Origin: Cyclobacteriaceae bacterium
GTDB lineage: Bacteria > Bacteroidota > Bacteroidia > Cytophagales > Cyclobacteriaceae
Reading direction: 5' to 3'
Length of the DNA stretch: 64,000 nucleotides
Assembly: GCA_016787565.1 (NCBI GenBank)
Contig: JAEUUG010000013.1
Span: 62,001-126,000, forward strand
The notes under the pieces are model-generated. The model saw nothing but the letters and a program-made list of their open reading frames with translations. It did no database searches and was not told where the DNA came from. Shown here one piece after another: positions 52,475 through 61,692 of the stretch (the stretch's first letter is position 1; every line of letters begins with the position of its first letter). A program made the translations under genes and the position numbers.

Positions 52475-53776
52475 ATGGCAGAAATTTTACCTATCCGATC
52501 CTGGCGCTATAACCAGGATCTCGCCAGTCGAATTGATGAACTTACCTCTCCGCTTTTTGATGTGGTCTCAGAAAAACAGCGGAAGTCCCTGTATCAAAAT
52601 CAATTTAACAGCATCCATCTCTCTGTACCGGAAGCTCCTGAAGCCGCAACCCGTGCATCAAATCTGCTCCGGGAGTGGAAGCAAACTGGAATAATTCAAC
52701 AAGATAAGTTACCGGGTATATACGTTTACTACCAATACTTCAAACTTGCTGGTGTAGCCAAGGAGTTTTGCAGAAAGGGTTTCATATGTCATATCCGCAC
52801 ATACAACTGGGAAGAAAAAGTTATTCTCAGACACGAGAATACAATACCAAAGGCTGTGAACGACAGAATTGACTTGCTGGAAAAAACCGAATTGCATGTC
52901 AGTCCGACTCATGGATTATACACCGATGCAACCCATACGCTTGAAAAATACATGGACGAGGCGGTTCAGTATCCGCTATATGAAACGGAAGACTATCAGG
53001 GAGTACGTGATGTACTGGCTGTTATTCAGGATGCCCATGTGATTCAAAAGTTCTTAGACCTCATGCAAGAAAAGACAATCATTCTGGCAGATGGTCATCA
53101 CCGGTATGAAGGTTCACTGTTGTATAAACAAAAAAAACGCAGGGCCAATCCAAATCACACTGGCAAAGAAGGATATAATTATCACCTGATGTTTCTGACA
53201 AATACGGAATCGGACGATCTGAAGATATTACCAACACATCGCTTGATCAGAAATGTTGCTGATTTCGATGAACAAAAAATTATCAAAGCACTGGAAGAAA
53301 ATTTCATCCTTAAGCCAGTTGAAGATGCGGCTACACTAAATGAAATCATAGTAGGTAAGCAATGGGCTTTTGGTTTATTATTTAAAGACAATGCCTATAA
53401 GGTCCGGTTAAAGCCGGAGTCACTTACAAAACTAAAGTGGCCATTCCCAAAGGAAGTAAAAGAACTTGACCTGACGGTAATGCATTACTTCATCATTGAA
53501 AAGGTATTGGGTATTCCCGGTAAGGAACAGCGTCAATCAGAAAAGATTGATTTCGACAGAAGCTTTAGTGATTGCCTGAAGAAAGTACTTCAGGGTGATG
53601 TCCAACTGGCTATCATTACCAATGAAATCTCCATCGAAGAAGTTAAGCGTGTTTGTCACAGTGGCTTTACTATGCCGCAGAAGTCTACCTACTTCTATCC
53701 TAAAGTGATATGCGGCTTCTTGTTCAGCTCCGTTCAGGAAAAAGAATTTAAAACTCCGATTTTCTCACCATTTTGA
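52475..53776 (+). CDS. DUF1015-family protein
   Basis: This 433-residue protein carries the family's ILPIRSWRYNQDL start and the central LADGHHRYEGSLLYKQ motif. There is no signal peptide. Members are sometimes described as related to HTH or kinase-like folds, but no activity is established. It follows accC by 15 bp and is 12 bp from maf, so the three genes form one operon. Confidence 0.9.
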   Translation: MAEILPIRSWRYNQDLASRIDELTSPLFDVVSEKQRKSLYQNQFNSIHLSVPEAPEAATRASNLLREWKQTGIIQQDKLPGIYVYYQYFKLAGVAKEFCRKGFICHIRTYNWEEKVILRHENTIPKAVNDRIDLLEKTELHVSPTHGLYTDATHTLEKYMDEAVQYPLYETEDYQGVRDVLAVIQDAHVIQKFLDLMQEKTIILADGHHRYEGSLLYKQKKRRANPNHTGKEGYNYHLMFLTNTESDDLKILPTHRLIRNVADFDEQKIIKALEENFILKPVEDAATLNEIIVGKQWAFGLLFKDNAYKVRLKPESLTKLKWPFPKEVKELDLTVMHYFIIEKVLGIPGKEQRQSEKIDFDRSFSDCLKKVLQGDVQLAIITNEISIEEVKRVCHSGFTMPQKSTYFYPKVICGFLFSSVQEKEFKTPIFSPF

Positions 53777-53788
53777 TTGCTTTTGTTT

Positions 53789-54355
53789 ATGACCATAGAT
53801 CAACCCATCATCCTGGCATCAGGCTCGCCCCGGAGACAATACCTGATGAAAGAAGCCGGTTTCAACTTTACCGTTGAAAAGCCTGATGTAGACGAATCGT
53901 TTCCATCAGATATGCCCGTAGAGCAGGTGGCAAAATATCTGGCGTTGAAAAAGGCAGAGTCCTTCAGACCCAACATAAAAAACGAGATTGTTGTCACGGC
54001 TGATACCGTGGTTATTCTGAACAATATCATTCTGAACAAACCAGTAGATCGTGCCGAAGCCATTGAAATGCTGTCGGCACTTTCCGGTCACACACACCGC
54101 GTCATGACCGGAGTTTGCATGGTTTCAAAAGAAAAGGAAGAAAGCTTTGATGATACGACCGAAGTAACCTTCAAAAAACTCACTGCACAGGAGATTGCTT
54201 ATTACGTTGATGTCTATAAACCATATGACAAAGCCGGAGCCTACGGAGCGCAGGATTTTATTGGCATGATCGCGATCGAAAAAATAATTGGCTCATACTT
54301 TAACGTCATGGGCCTGCCAATTCACAAGGTATATACTCACCTTAAGAACTGGTAA
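53789..54355 (+). CDS. maf: Maf-family nucleotide pyrophosphatase
   Basis: This 188-residue protein starts at the ATG at 53789. The Maf signature ASGSPRRQYLMKEAGF begins at residue 8; VTADTVVIL with the catalytic Asp and YDKAGAYGAQD follow. It hydrolyses dTTP/UTP and modified pyrimidine nucleotides, acting as a house-cleaning enzyme. Length and motifs are complete. Confidence 0.94.
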   Translation: MTIDQPIILASGSPRRQYLMKEAGFNFTVEKPDVDESFPSDMPVEQVAKYLALKKAESFRPNIKNEIVVTADTVVILNNIILNKPVDRAEAIEMLSALSGHTHRVMTGVCMVSKEKEESFDDTTEVTFKKLTAQEIAYYVDVYKPYDKAGAYGAQDFIGMIAIEKIIGSYFNVMGLPIHKVYTHLKNW

Positions 54356-54397
54356 AGAAGAATATGTGACTTTACCATATCTTAATACGAAAAAGGT

Positions 54398-55216
54398 TTA
54401 CGGTAAAAGTTTCTGCAAAGCCTGTTGCATCCTCGATTCATCAGATCCAAGTTTATCCCTGCCCAACTTTCCAGTTGTATAGATATTCGGAAGGTGATGG
54501 ATAAGATTCCGTTCAAATTCAGAAATACAGATTACCTTTTTCATTCCACAATGCTGATAGATATCGGTATTGACCTTCGGTATGGTTCTGTAGTGATCAT
54601 TACCGTAAAACCGGACAAAGTTTCCATGCATCATTTTGATCCGTTTGAGTTGTTCTTTGGAAATTAGAAAACACGACTGATTCAGATTAGTGAAATGTGC
54701 AAACTTCTTTCCGGAATATTCTTCTACGGAATCAAAATCCCAATCATAATTGCCGTGATAAGCCGGGTAATAAAAACCCGATGCATCATCAAATTCTTCA
54801 TACTGAATCAATCCGGCAATCCTGTTTTCCGGAAGAATACGTTCATACTCGATAAAACTACTGATGTGATCCTCCAGCCACAAGTGATCATTCTCAGTAA
54901 AAATGAAATAATCATAATTTTCCGATTCCTGGTCGATTACCTGGCGGCAGGTCATCGGAAGGAGCTTGTAATCAAATACCTTTCCGTTCCACAAGCGTTT
55001 ATCAATCTTGAAGAACAGGTTGGAAATATCCCACTTCGTGTATCGCTCGATTACGTTTACACGGTCAATACCGGTAATGTCTGGAAGGGAAATATTCGAA
55101 TTGACAATAACAGTGATCTTATAGGCTTTAATTTCTTTGAGTGCAGTGACCACCTGTTGAAGGTATTTTTTCTGCTCCGATCCGAAATTTACGATTACGG
55201 CTAAGACGGTTTTCAT
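54398..55216 (-). CDS. glycosyltransferase-like protein (GT-A fold)
   Basis: This 272-residue protein begins KTVLAVIVNFGSEQKKYLQQVVTALKE, like family 2-type nucleotide-sugar-binding enzymes. The segment ENYDYFIFTENDHLWLEDHI is in the position of the metal-binding DxD motif. No membrane segment is seen. The family is not one I can name; a glycosyltransferase role is inferred from fold and from its neighbours, a divergent GT90, FkbM and GT2 set. Confidence 0.7.
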   Translation of the reverse strand: MKTVLAVIVNFGSEQKKYLQQVVTALKEIKAYKITVIVNSNISLPDITGIDRVNVIERYTKWDISNLFFKIDKRLWNGKVFDYKLLPMTCRQVIDQESENYDYFIFTENDHLWLEDHISSFIEYERILPENRIAGLIQYEEFDDASGFYYPAYHGNYDWDFDSVEEYSGKKFAHFTNLNQSCFLISKEQLKRIKMMHGNFVRFYGNDHYRTIPKVNTDIYQHCGMKKVICISEFERNLIHHLPNIYTTGKLGRDKLGSDESRMQQALQKLLP

Positions 55217-55352
55217 GAATAAGCAGCAAAGGTTAGTTTTGTAAAATTACTGAATTTGTATTCCAATATACTATGAATCAGTTGAGAACAAAATCAGCTC
55301 TAAATTCTTTAGCGCATATTTCTTCACTATTTTTGTTAGCCAATAACTGCAC

Positions 55353-56354
55353 ATGTTCGCAATAAAAAAACTATTCTTATCGCATAAAAACATTAAACTC
55401 TTTTACTACGCAGGGTGCATCTGGCGCGAACTGTACCCCAAATTTCTTTGCAGGCTTGTATTGAAGCAAAAACTTAAATCGATCGGTTCCTACGACCTCA
55501 ACTACATACACTATCGGCTTAATTATTACAATAAACTTACTGATAACGTTACGCTCGGGGAAAATGCCATTAAGCTTGAAGCCTTGAAAATGCCGAAGCG
55601 AAAGCGTGTCTATTATTTTGATGCCGTTGAATATACCCGCTTTTTCAACAATCAGTTAAAGGCAAGTTTTCTGTTTGGCGACATTACGCATGTGCCCGAT
55701 GAACCTTGCATCACGAAAAGCCGACCTGTTCAGGGCGACAATAGAAACTCAGTTATTCTGAAACTTGAAAAGTCAAGGCACTTCATGTTTGTGAAATATG
55801 ACATTCCATTTACCAGCAAAAAAAACATGTTGGTATGGAGAGGAGTAACGGGAAGCGCATCAGAAAACCGGCAGCATCGGATTAAATTCATGAACATGCA
55901 TTTCAACTCACCTCTTTGTGACCTGGGCAAAGTGGGTGGTGGCATGGGGCCAGATGAATGGATGAAGGGAAGACTAACCATTGATCAGCAGTTAGCGTAC
56001 AAATTCATTCTTTGCATAGAGGGCAATGATGTTGCCAGCAATTTAAAGTGGGTTATGTCTTCCAATTCACTTGCCGTAATGCCAAAACCAACGTATGAAA
56101 CCTGGTTTATGGAAGGCACACTAATTCCTGATTATCATTATGTCGCTATCCGCGAAGATTATTCAGACCTGGAAGAACGCATTTCGTACTATATCAACAA
56201 CCCGGAAAAGGCGTTGGAAATAGTTAAGAATGCACATGAATACATCGATCAATTCCGTGACAAAAAGCGGGAAGACTTATTGTCACTTTTGGTGCTGGAG
56301 AAATATTTCGTAAAAACCTGTCAGATGAAACCCCTTAGTGGGATAGAAATTTAA
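55353..56354 (+). CDS. GT90-family glycosyltransferase (CAP10/LpsA-like)
   Basis: This 333-residue protein has GT90 features: a central WRGVTGSASENRQHRIKFM motif (the conserved WRG...R of the family), FILCIEGNDVASNLKWVMSSNSLAVMPKPTYETWFMEG near residues 225-262, and a typical Arg-rich start. GT90 enzymes transfer xylose or other sugars in capsule, LPS and protein glycans. The first gene of a three-gene plus-strand cluster; the next gene is 22 bp downstream. Confidence 0.85.
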   Translation: MFAIKKLFLSHKNIKLFYYAGCIWRELYPKFLCRLVLKQKLKSIGSYDLNYIHYRLNYYNKLTDNVTLGENAIKLEALKMPKRKRVYYFDAVEYTRFFNNQLKASFLFGDITHVPDEPCITKSRPVQGDNRNSVILKLEKSRHFMFVKYDIPFTSKKNMLVWRGVTGSASENRQHRIKFMNMHFNSPLCDLGKVGGGMGPDEWMKGRLTIDQQLAYKFILCIEGNDVASNLKWVMSSNSLAVMPKPTYETWFMEGTLIPDYHYVAIREDYSDLEERISYYINNPEKALEIVKNAHEYIDQFRDKKREDLLSLLVLEKYFVKTCQMKPLSGIEI

Positions 56355-56376
56355 TACCTTTAATTTATTTTATTTT

Positions 56377-57258
56377 ATGAAAGCTTCTCTCTTTGAAAAA
56401 TTAATGGTTAGTAGAAAGAAACGACTGCAGCGATTGAAAAATAATGTTGTGAAGTATCTCTCCAGTCTTTCTGAGAATGAACTTAAAGAGGATCAAAAGC
56501 AGGTACTGCAATTTCTAACTAAAAATGATATAGCAGTATTTCCATACGAATTTACCCGCAAGTACAACCCTACCGATATACCACTTTTCTATGATACAGC
56601 CAGAAAGCTATTGTATACACCCTGGGAAGGTGGGAATCTGTATTATAAAAACGGAACCCAAAAAGAGAAAGCACAACGATACTTTAATAGTCTTCGACTG
56701 GAGCAGGATATACTCTCCCCTCACCGGTATTTAACAGAAGATTTTAATGTATTAGAGAATGATGTAATTGTTGACGTGGGTGCAGCAGAAGGGAATTTCT
56801 CCCTGAGTGTAATTGAGAAAGCAAAACACATATACTTATTTGAGCCGGAAAAAGATTGGGTGAAAGCATTGGAAGCTACGTTTGCTCCCTGGAAACATAA
56901 AGTAACCATTATACAGAAATTCATTTCGGATAAAACATCGGATAACAGCATCACACTCGATGACTATTTTAACAAGAATCAACTTATCAATTTTATTAAA
57001 GCTGATGTTGAAGGTGCAGAAGGGTCTCTACTACGAGGCGCTACTAATCTCATTCAGCGGCATAAAAATCTAAAAATAGCTGTAACCACATACCATAGCC
57101 AGGAGGACGCATTGCTACTGGAGTCAATAGTAAAAGAAGCTGGTTTTACCGCTTCGTTCTCTGATGGCTATATGCTCTTTTACTACGGCAAAGAAAATGT
57201 TGTGAAAGAACCGTACTTGCGTAAAGCAGTATTGCGGGCTGTTAAAAAGATCGGATAG
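56377..57258 (+). CDS. FkbM-family methyltransferase with long N-terminal extension
   Basis: This 293-residue protein has the SAM-binding core at about residues 128-250: VIVDVGAAEGNFSLSVIEKAKHIYLFEPE, then SITLDDYF and INFIKADVEGAEGSLLRGA, the FkbM signatures. The first 125 residues are helical and not part of the usual domain. FkbM enzymes O-methylate sugars or small molecules, here probably a surface-glycan sugar. Its stop overlaps the GTG of the GT2 gene by one base (TAGTG), so they are translationally coupled. Confidence 0.86.
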   Translation: MKASLFEKLMVSRKKRLQRLKNNVVKYLSSLSENELKEDQKQVLQFLTKNDIAVFPYEFTRKYNPTDIPLFYDTARKLLYTPWEGGNLYYKNGTQKEKAQRYFNSLRLEQDILSPHRYLTEDFNVLENDVIVDVGAAEGNFSLSVIEKAKHIYLFEPEKDWVKALEATFAPWKHKVTIIQKFISDKTSDNSITLDDYFNKNQLINFIKADVEGAEGSLLRGATNLIQRHKNLKIAVTTYHSQEDALLLESIVKEAGFTASFSDGYMLFYYGKENVVKEPYLRKAVLRAVKKIG

Positions 57259-58235
57259 TGACGTTATCTATTGTAATCGTAAACTTTCGTGGATGGAAAC
57301 GGCTGCGGCTTTGCCTCGAGTCCCTGCGTTGCCTTCAACAAGCCAACTTTACCTGGGAGGTTATCATCATTGACAACCAATCGAATGACAACCAACTACC
57401 TCAGTTCGAAGCAGATTTTCCTGAATTTAGTTTCTTTGAAAACGAAGGGAATTTTGGTTTTGCAAATGGATGTAATGTTGGTGCTTCTCATGCAACAGGT
57501 GAATTCATTTTCTTTCTAAACCCGGATACCACCTCCAGTCTTGATGCATTTCAACACTTGTTGGAAGTAGCTGATGAAAACCCTGACGTCACGATACTAA
57601 CCTGCCAGCAACTCAACGACAAGGGAAAGGATACAAAGCCCTATGGACTTTTTCTTCGCCCTGCCACACTAACAAGTTTGTTCAGAGCGATCTACCGCCT
57701 CTTACACAATACACTACCGGAAATTCAATTGAAATCCGGCCAATGGACGCAGTCGCCAGAATGGGTATCGGGTTCTGCTATTCTCATGAGAAGAAATGAT
57801 TTTACCAGGCTCCATGGCTGGTGTGAAGACTACTGGATGTATTTTGAAGATGCTGATTTATGTAAGCGCGTATGGGAAACCGGTGGGAAAATAGCTTTGT
57901 TAAATACAACCAAACTAACCCATAACCATGGTGGTGCCTCTCGAGTTAATAGTGTTACAAAAGCGCTAACAAAATCAGAAGTATTGATATCGCGACATGT
58001 TTACGTTAGCAAGCACTTCACCGGTATAAAACGGTCATTGATGCAAGCGTACCTGGTATTTGATAATCTTATCATCAGTCATTTACTGATCAGCCTTATT
58101 GGCGTAGTGCTCTTTTTTATTCCATCCATTAACGCCTACACAAAACTTTACAGGAATATTCTAACATACTATCGCCATGTAGTGGTAAACAAAACATGGC
58201 TCAGCCCACGCTCCGTGAATTTTAATCGTGTTTAG
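57258..58235 (+). CDS. family-2 glycosyltransferase
   Basis: This 325-residue protein starts at a GTG that overlaps the FkbM stop. It has a GT2 fold: LSIVIVNFRGWKRLRLCLESL, FLNPDTTSSLDAF with the DxD-type site, and CEDYWMYFEDADLCKRVWETG, typical of rhamnosyltransferase-like family members. A hydrophobic C-terminal stretch (ISHLLISLIGVVLFFIPSINAY) may anchor it to the membrane. It probably adds a sugar to a surface glycan with the GT90 and FkbM proteins. Confidence 0.9.
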   Translation: MTLSIVIVNFRGWKRLRLCLESLRCLQQANFTWEVIIIDNQSNDNQLPQFEADFPEFSFFENEGNFGFANGCNVGASHATGEFIFFLNPDTTSSLDAFQHLLEVADENPDVTILTCQQLNDKGKDTKPYGLFLRPATLTSLFRAIYRLLHNTLPEIQLKSGQWTQSPEWVSGSAILMRRNDFTRLHGWCEDYWMYFEDADLCKRVWETGGKIALLNTTKLTHNHGGASRVNSVTKALTKSEVLISRHVYVSKHFTGIKRSLMQAYLVFDNLIISHLLISLIGVVLFFIPSINAYTKLYRNILTYYRHVVVNKTWLSPRSVNFNRV

Positions 58236-58243
58236 TTCTTTCC

Positions 58244-58783
58244 TTATACCTTCTTATAAACTTCTTTGTAGAATGCAATGCTTCGCTCAATAATCGGCAA
58301 AGCTTGCTCCCTGCTTAAGAATTCATCCACCACAACCTTTTTATTTTCGAGCGTCTTATAGTTTTCGAAAAAGTGCTTTAGCTCCGCCAATATGTGCAGA
58401 GGCAAATCTTTAACATCATTGATATGGCTAACGCTGGGATCCTGCTCGGCTACAGCAATGATTTTATCATCGGCCTCACCGCGATCAATCATCTGCATTA
58501 CTCCGATAACTTTAGAAGGAATTAAACAACGGGGCACAACAGTAACCTGGGTCAAAACAACTACATCAAGCGGATCGTGATCCTCACCCAGCGTTTGCGG
58601 AATGAAGCCGTAGTTAAGCGGGTAATACATGGATGCATAAATTACGCGGTCCAGTTTAATTAATCCACTGTCTTTATCAATCTCATATTTTGCTCGTGAT
58701 CCTTTGGGAATTTCAATGATAGCATTGATGTGGCTGGGTGGATTATCCCCAATTGATACTTCATGCCAGGGATGTTTGACCAT
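58244..58783 (-). CDS. ppa: inorganic pyrophosphatase
   Basis: This 179-residue family I pyrophosphatase has the key motifs KYEIDKDSGLIKLDR, YPLNYGFIPQT and EDHDPLDVVVL, the last with the metal-binding Asp residues. It drives biosynthetic reactions by removing pyrophosphate. It is transcribed away from the efflux operon, from which a terminator separates it. Confidence 0.96.
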   Translation of the reverse strand: MVKHPWHEVSIGDNPPSHINAIIEIPKGSRAKYEIDKDSGLIKLDRVIYASMYYPLNYGFIPQTLGEDHDPLDVVVLTQVTVVPRCLIPSKVIGVMQMIDRGEADDKIIAVAEQDPSVSHINDVKDLPLHILAELKHFFENYKTLENKKVVVDEFLSREQALPIIERSIAFYKEVYKKV

Positions 58784-58808
58784 AGTTTTTTAAACAATAT
58801 TAATGAAA

Positions 58809-58835
58809 AAGCCCTCCGTTTGTATGGGAGGGCTT
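58809..58835 (-). terminator. terminator between ppa and the MacA-like gene
   Basis: Nine-base arms AAGCCCTCC (58809-58817) and GGAGGGCTT (58827-58835) with a 9-base loop lie 11 bp after the MacA-like stop. On the minus strand a T-rich tail (TTTTTCATTAAT) follows. Confidence 0.85.
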
Positions 58836-58845
58836 CTTCAGTGCC

Positions 58846-60225
58846 TTACTTTTTATCTTCTTCTTTTTTCTTTTGCCCAGTAGGCCTGATTTTCTCACCA
58901 TCTTTCAATCGCTTGGATACAACGAGGAAAGGTCCGGTTACAACCTCTGTGCTGTCTCCCACTCCGGATAATATCTCAATATTATCATAATCGCTGATTC
59001 CGGTTTTGACTTCTATCATTTTCGCTACACCCTTCTCATTTACAAATACAACAACTTTGTCTTCCTTCTTCTTCGCTCCTTTTTTCTCACTTCCTGATGT
59101 TGTCACGTTTGAATCATCAGCAGAATCACCCTCAACTACTTTCTTTTCATTTTCAGGGGCGCGTGTAGTGACCGCAGCCAATGGCAAAGACAATACATTA
59201 TCCTTTCTATTGGTAATGATGTCAACGCTGGCGGTCATGCCGGGCCGAAATGGGAACTTATTACCTGCGAGAACCAAATCCTGGTACGATGAACTCAGAA
59301 TGAGAATTCGAACTTCAAATTCTGTAATGGCATCGGAGGATACCTTGTCTTTCGCTGTGTTCGCAATCAATGTAACAATCCCTTTGAATTCTTTATTTTG
59401 ATTAGAGTATGCATCCACATCGATGATGGCAGTGTCACCCATATGTACCCGAACGATGTCGTTCTCATTTACATCTACACGAACCTCCATCTTATTCAAA
59501 TCGGCTATGCGGAGCATTTCAGTACCGGCCATAGTAGCCGTACCGACCACGCGTTCCCCGTTTTTAACAATAAGTTTAGAGACAATTCCATTCATAGGGG
59601 CCATCACGGCTGTCTTGCGGAAGTTCTCGCGTGCCTCACGAAGCGATGCCTCTGTGCTTTGAATAATATAACGGGCTGCTTCAACATTTTGCTTAGCAGC
59701 GGCTACATCGTTTTTGGCAACCTCATAGTTTTGCTTGGCAAGCTGCCAGTCGGCTTCTGAAATAACTTTTTCATTCCATAATCTTTCCTGGCGCTTAAAG
59801 TCCTGCTCAGCACGTGTGAATTGTGCCTCAGAACGTGATAAACTGGACTTCGACTGCTCCAGGTTTGCGCGCTGCTGACTTAAACCAGCTTCAGCACGCT
59901 CTAGTTGACTTTGCCATGTGTCAGGGCGAATTTTTACAAGGGTTTGTCCTCTTGCTACGGAATCACCTTCAGCAATCAGCAGTTCAATAATTTCGCCTGA
60001 AACTTCAGGTGCGATTTTAACTTCTGTAACGGGTTGAACTGTACCCGATGCACTTACTTTTTCAACGATGGAGGCACGCTTGGCTTTGGCCAACTCTACC
60101 TCCAGTTCCCGGGGTTTCCCGATCCAACCGAGTGATTTTGCCACCAACAAGAGTACAACTATCAGGATACCGCCTGCAATAAGATAAATGACCGTCTTAT
60201 TTGATTTTGCTTTTTGCTTTGCCAT
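58846..60225 (-). CDS. MacA/HlyD-family periplasmic adaptor
   Basis: This 459-residue protein has one N-terminal membrane anchor (VIYLIAGGILIVVLLLVAKSLGW), a lipoyl/biotinyl-type half (VKIAPEVSGEIIELLIAEGDSVARGQTLVKIRPD), a long coiled coil (residues 100-220) and a matching second half (AVMAPMNGIVSKLIVKNGERV), then beta domains. It resembles MacA and would join an inner-membrane pump to TolC. The gene is last in its operon. No ABC transporter or RND pump lies nearby, so its partner must be encoded elsewhere. Confidence 0.92.
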   Translation of the reverse strand: MAKQKAKSNKTVIYLIAGGILIVVLLLVAKSLGWIGKPRELEVELAKAKRASIVEKVSASGTVQPVTEVKIAPEVSGEIIELLIAEGDSVARGQTLVKIRPDTWQSQLERAEAGLSQQRANLEQSKSSLSRSEAQFTRAEQDFKRQERLWNEKVISEADWQLAKQNYEVAKNDVAAAKQNVEAARYIIQSTEASLREARENFRKTAVMAPMNGIVSKLIVKNGERVVGTATMAGTEMLRIADLNKMEVRVDVNENDIVRVHMGDTAIIDVDAYSNQNKEFKGIVTLIANTAKDKVSSDAITEFEVRILILSSSYQDLVLAGNKFPFRPGMTASVDIITNRKDNVLSLPLAAVTTRAPENEKKVVEGDSADDSNVTTSGSEKKGAKKKEDKVVVFVNEKGVAKMIEVKTGISDYDNIEILSGVGDSTEVVTGPFLVVSKRLKDGEKIRPTGQKKKEEDKK

Positions 60226-60236
60226 TAGTTCACGTA

Positions 60237-61688
60237 TTAAAATTCGATTGGTTTACCTTGATAAAAGTCGAGTATTTTCTTCTTGAAAATGAAATCGTAT
60301 TTGGCACGCGTCATATCAGACTTGGCCTGAAAAAGATCGTTCTCCGAAACTTGATACTCCACATAATTGGCTGCACCCAGTTCATACCGTTGCTTCATCA
60401 TGCGGAATGCTTCCTCGCGGGAATTCACCTGACGCTGAGAAGAGTTGTACGTTTTAGAAGCAGCCAGGGCATCATTATAAGCCGTTTCAACTGACTGACG
60501 AAGTTGGTTCTTTGTCTCCAATGAATTGATCTCAGCTTGCTGTGTGTTGATTTGCGCACGTTGGATACTGGATCGTGTTTGAAGCCCATTGAAAATCGGG
60601 ATGGATAAACTTAATGATACCGCCCTGAATACGTTGTCCTTAAACTGATCTATTCTGCCATAGCCATCTGTATATGTGCCGGTTGGAGTGCTCACATCCC
60701 TGAAAACCGGAGCGTTTGAACCCTGCACATAACCTATCTGCTGAGGTTGAATGTTTTCGCCACCATCGGTCACAAATCGATCAAAGTCTGAGGCACTTGA
60801 ATAATTGGTGGTGATATTTCCATTTAAACTTAATCGTGGATACAAATTCCCTTTGGCAGCTCGTAAACCGTGAACAGAGCTCTGAATTTTAAATTCCGCA
60901 CTTTTAATTTCCGGCATCACCTGCAGGGATGTTTGATAAATTTCTTCGCGCGAGGCGTCCAGCACCAGATCCTCAGCATTCAAAACAGGCACTTCAACAT
61001 CTAAATTGGTGGATGCTGGTATCAGCATGGCCTGCTTTAATTGCAAGAACGAGAGGTTCAATGCATTTTCCCTGTTAATAAGATTCAATTCATTGGTTGC
61101 AACTTGCGCATCGAGATTCAGTTCATCTGACTTTGGTAACGCCCCGGCCTCAACCTGCTTCTTTGTACGCTCATATTGTTGCTGACTTGAGTTAAGTTGA
61201 AGTTGAGCAGTCTGGTATAACTCTTTGTTAAAGACGACAGTCAGATAAAGCGTCACGATGTTGATCATCACATCGTTTTTGGTTTTAGCCAAGTCGTACT
61301 CTGATGCAGCTAACGTAGATTTTGATTGCTTCATGGTTTCTTGTATGCGCAATCCATTAAATAAGGTTACTGAACTCTGCAAGGCCAGGTTGTTTGAATT
61401 AATCTCCTGGGTTGTGAAAAGGTTAGTTACCGGGTTGATGGATCGACCCCAGTTATAACCATAGGTAGCGGACCCATTCAAGGTTGGAATCATGGCCGCA
61501 CGTGACTGATGTAAATCAACTTTACTAGTCTCAACGGTAAAGCCACTTCTTTTTATAGTAAGGCTGTTGGCCACAGCCTGATCCACACATTCCTTTAAGG
61601 TCCAAACCCGGCTTCCGGGAGGTCCATTTTGTGCGATTAAACTCGTTGATAGAATTGCAAGGAATACAACTAAGGTTACTCTTTTCAT
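60237..61688 (-). CDS. TolC-family outer-membrane efflux protein
   Basis: This 483-residue protein has a signal peptide (LAILSTSLIAQ) and two homologous halves of long helices and strands. The family features are WTLKECVDQAVANSLTIKR at the start, GSATYGYNWGRSINPVTNLFTTQ, and GLQTRSSIQRAQINTQQAEINSLETKNQLRQSVETAYNDA. It forms the outer-membrane exit duct for the adaptor encoded 11 bp downstream. The sdaAB gene lies 4 bp upstream. Confidence 0.94.
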   Translation of the reverse strand: MKRVTLVVFLAILSTSLIAQNGPPGSRVWTLKECVDQAVANSLTIKRSGFTVETSKVDLHQSRAAMIPTLNGSATYGYNWGRSINPVTNLFTTQEINSNNLALQSSVTLFNGLRIQETMKQSKSTLAASEYDLAKTKNDVMINIVTLYLTVVFNKELYQTAQLQLNSSQQQYERTKKQVEAGALPKSDELNLDAQVATNELNLINRENALNLSFLQLKQAMLIPASTNLDVEVPVLNAEDLVLDASREEIYQTSLQVMPEIKSAEFKIQSSVHGLRAAKGNLYPRLSLNGNITTNYSSASDFDRFVTDGGENIQPQQIGYVQGSNAPVFRDVSTPTGTYTDGYGRIDQFKDNVFRAVSLSLSIPIFNGLQTRSSIQRAQINTQQAEINSLETKNQLRQSVETAYNDALAASKTYNSSQRQVNSREEAFRMMKQRYELGAANYVEYQVSENDLFQAKSDMTRAKYDFIFKKKILDFYQGKPIEF

Positions 61689-61692
61689 GAAA

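Noticed and set aside
58597-58610. AGCGTTTGCGG inside ppa, similar to an operator half-site
   Set aside because: It is within coding sequence, has only one half-site and no promoter beside it.
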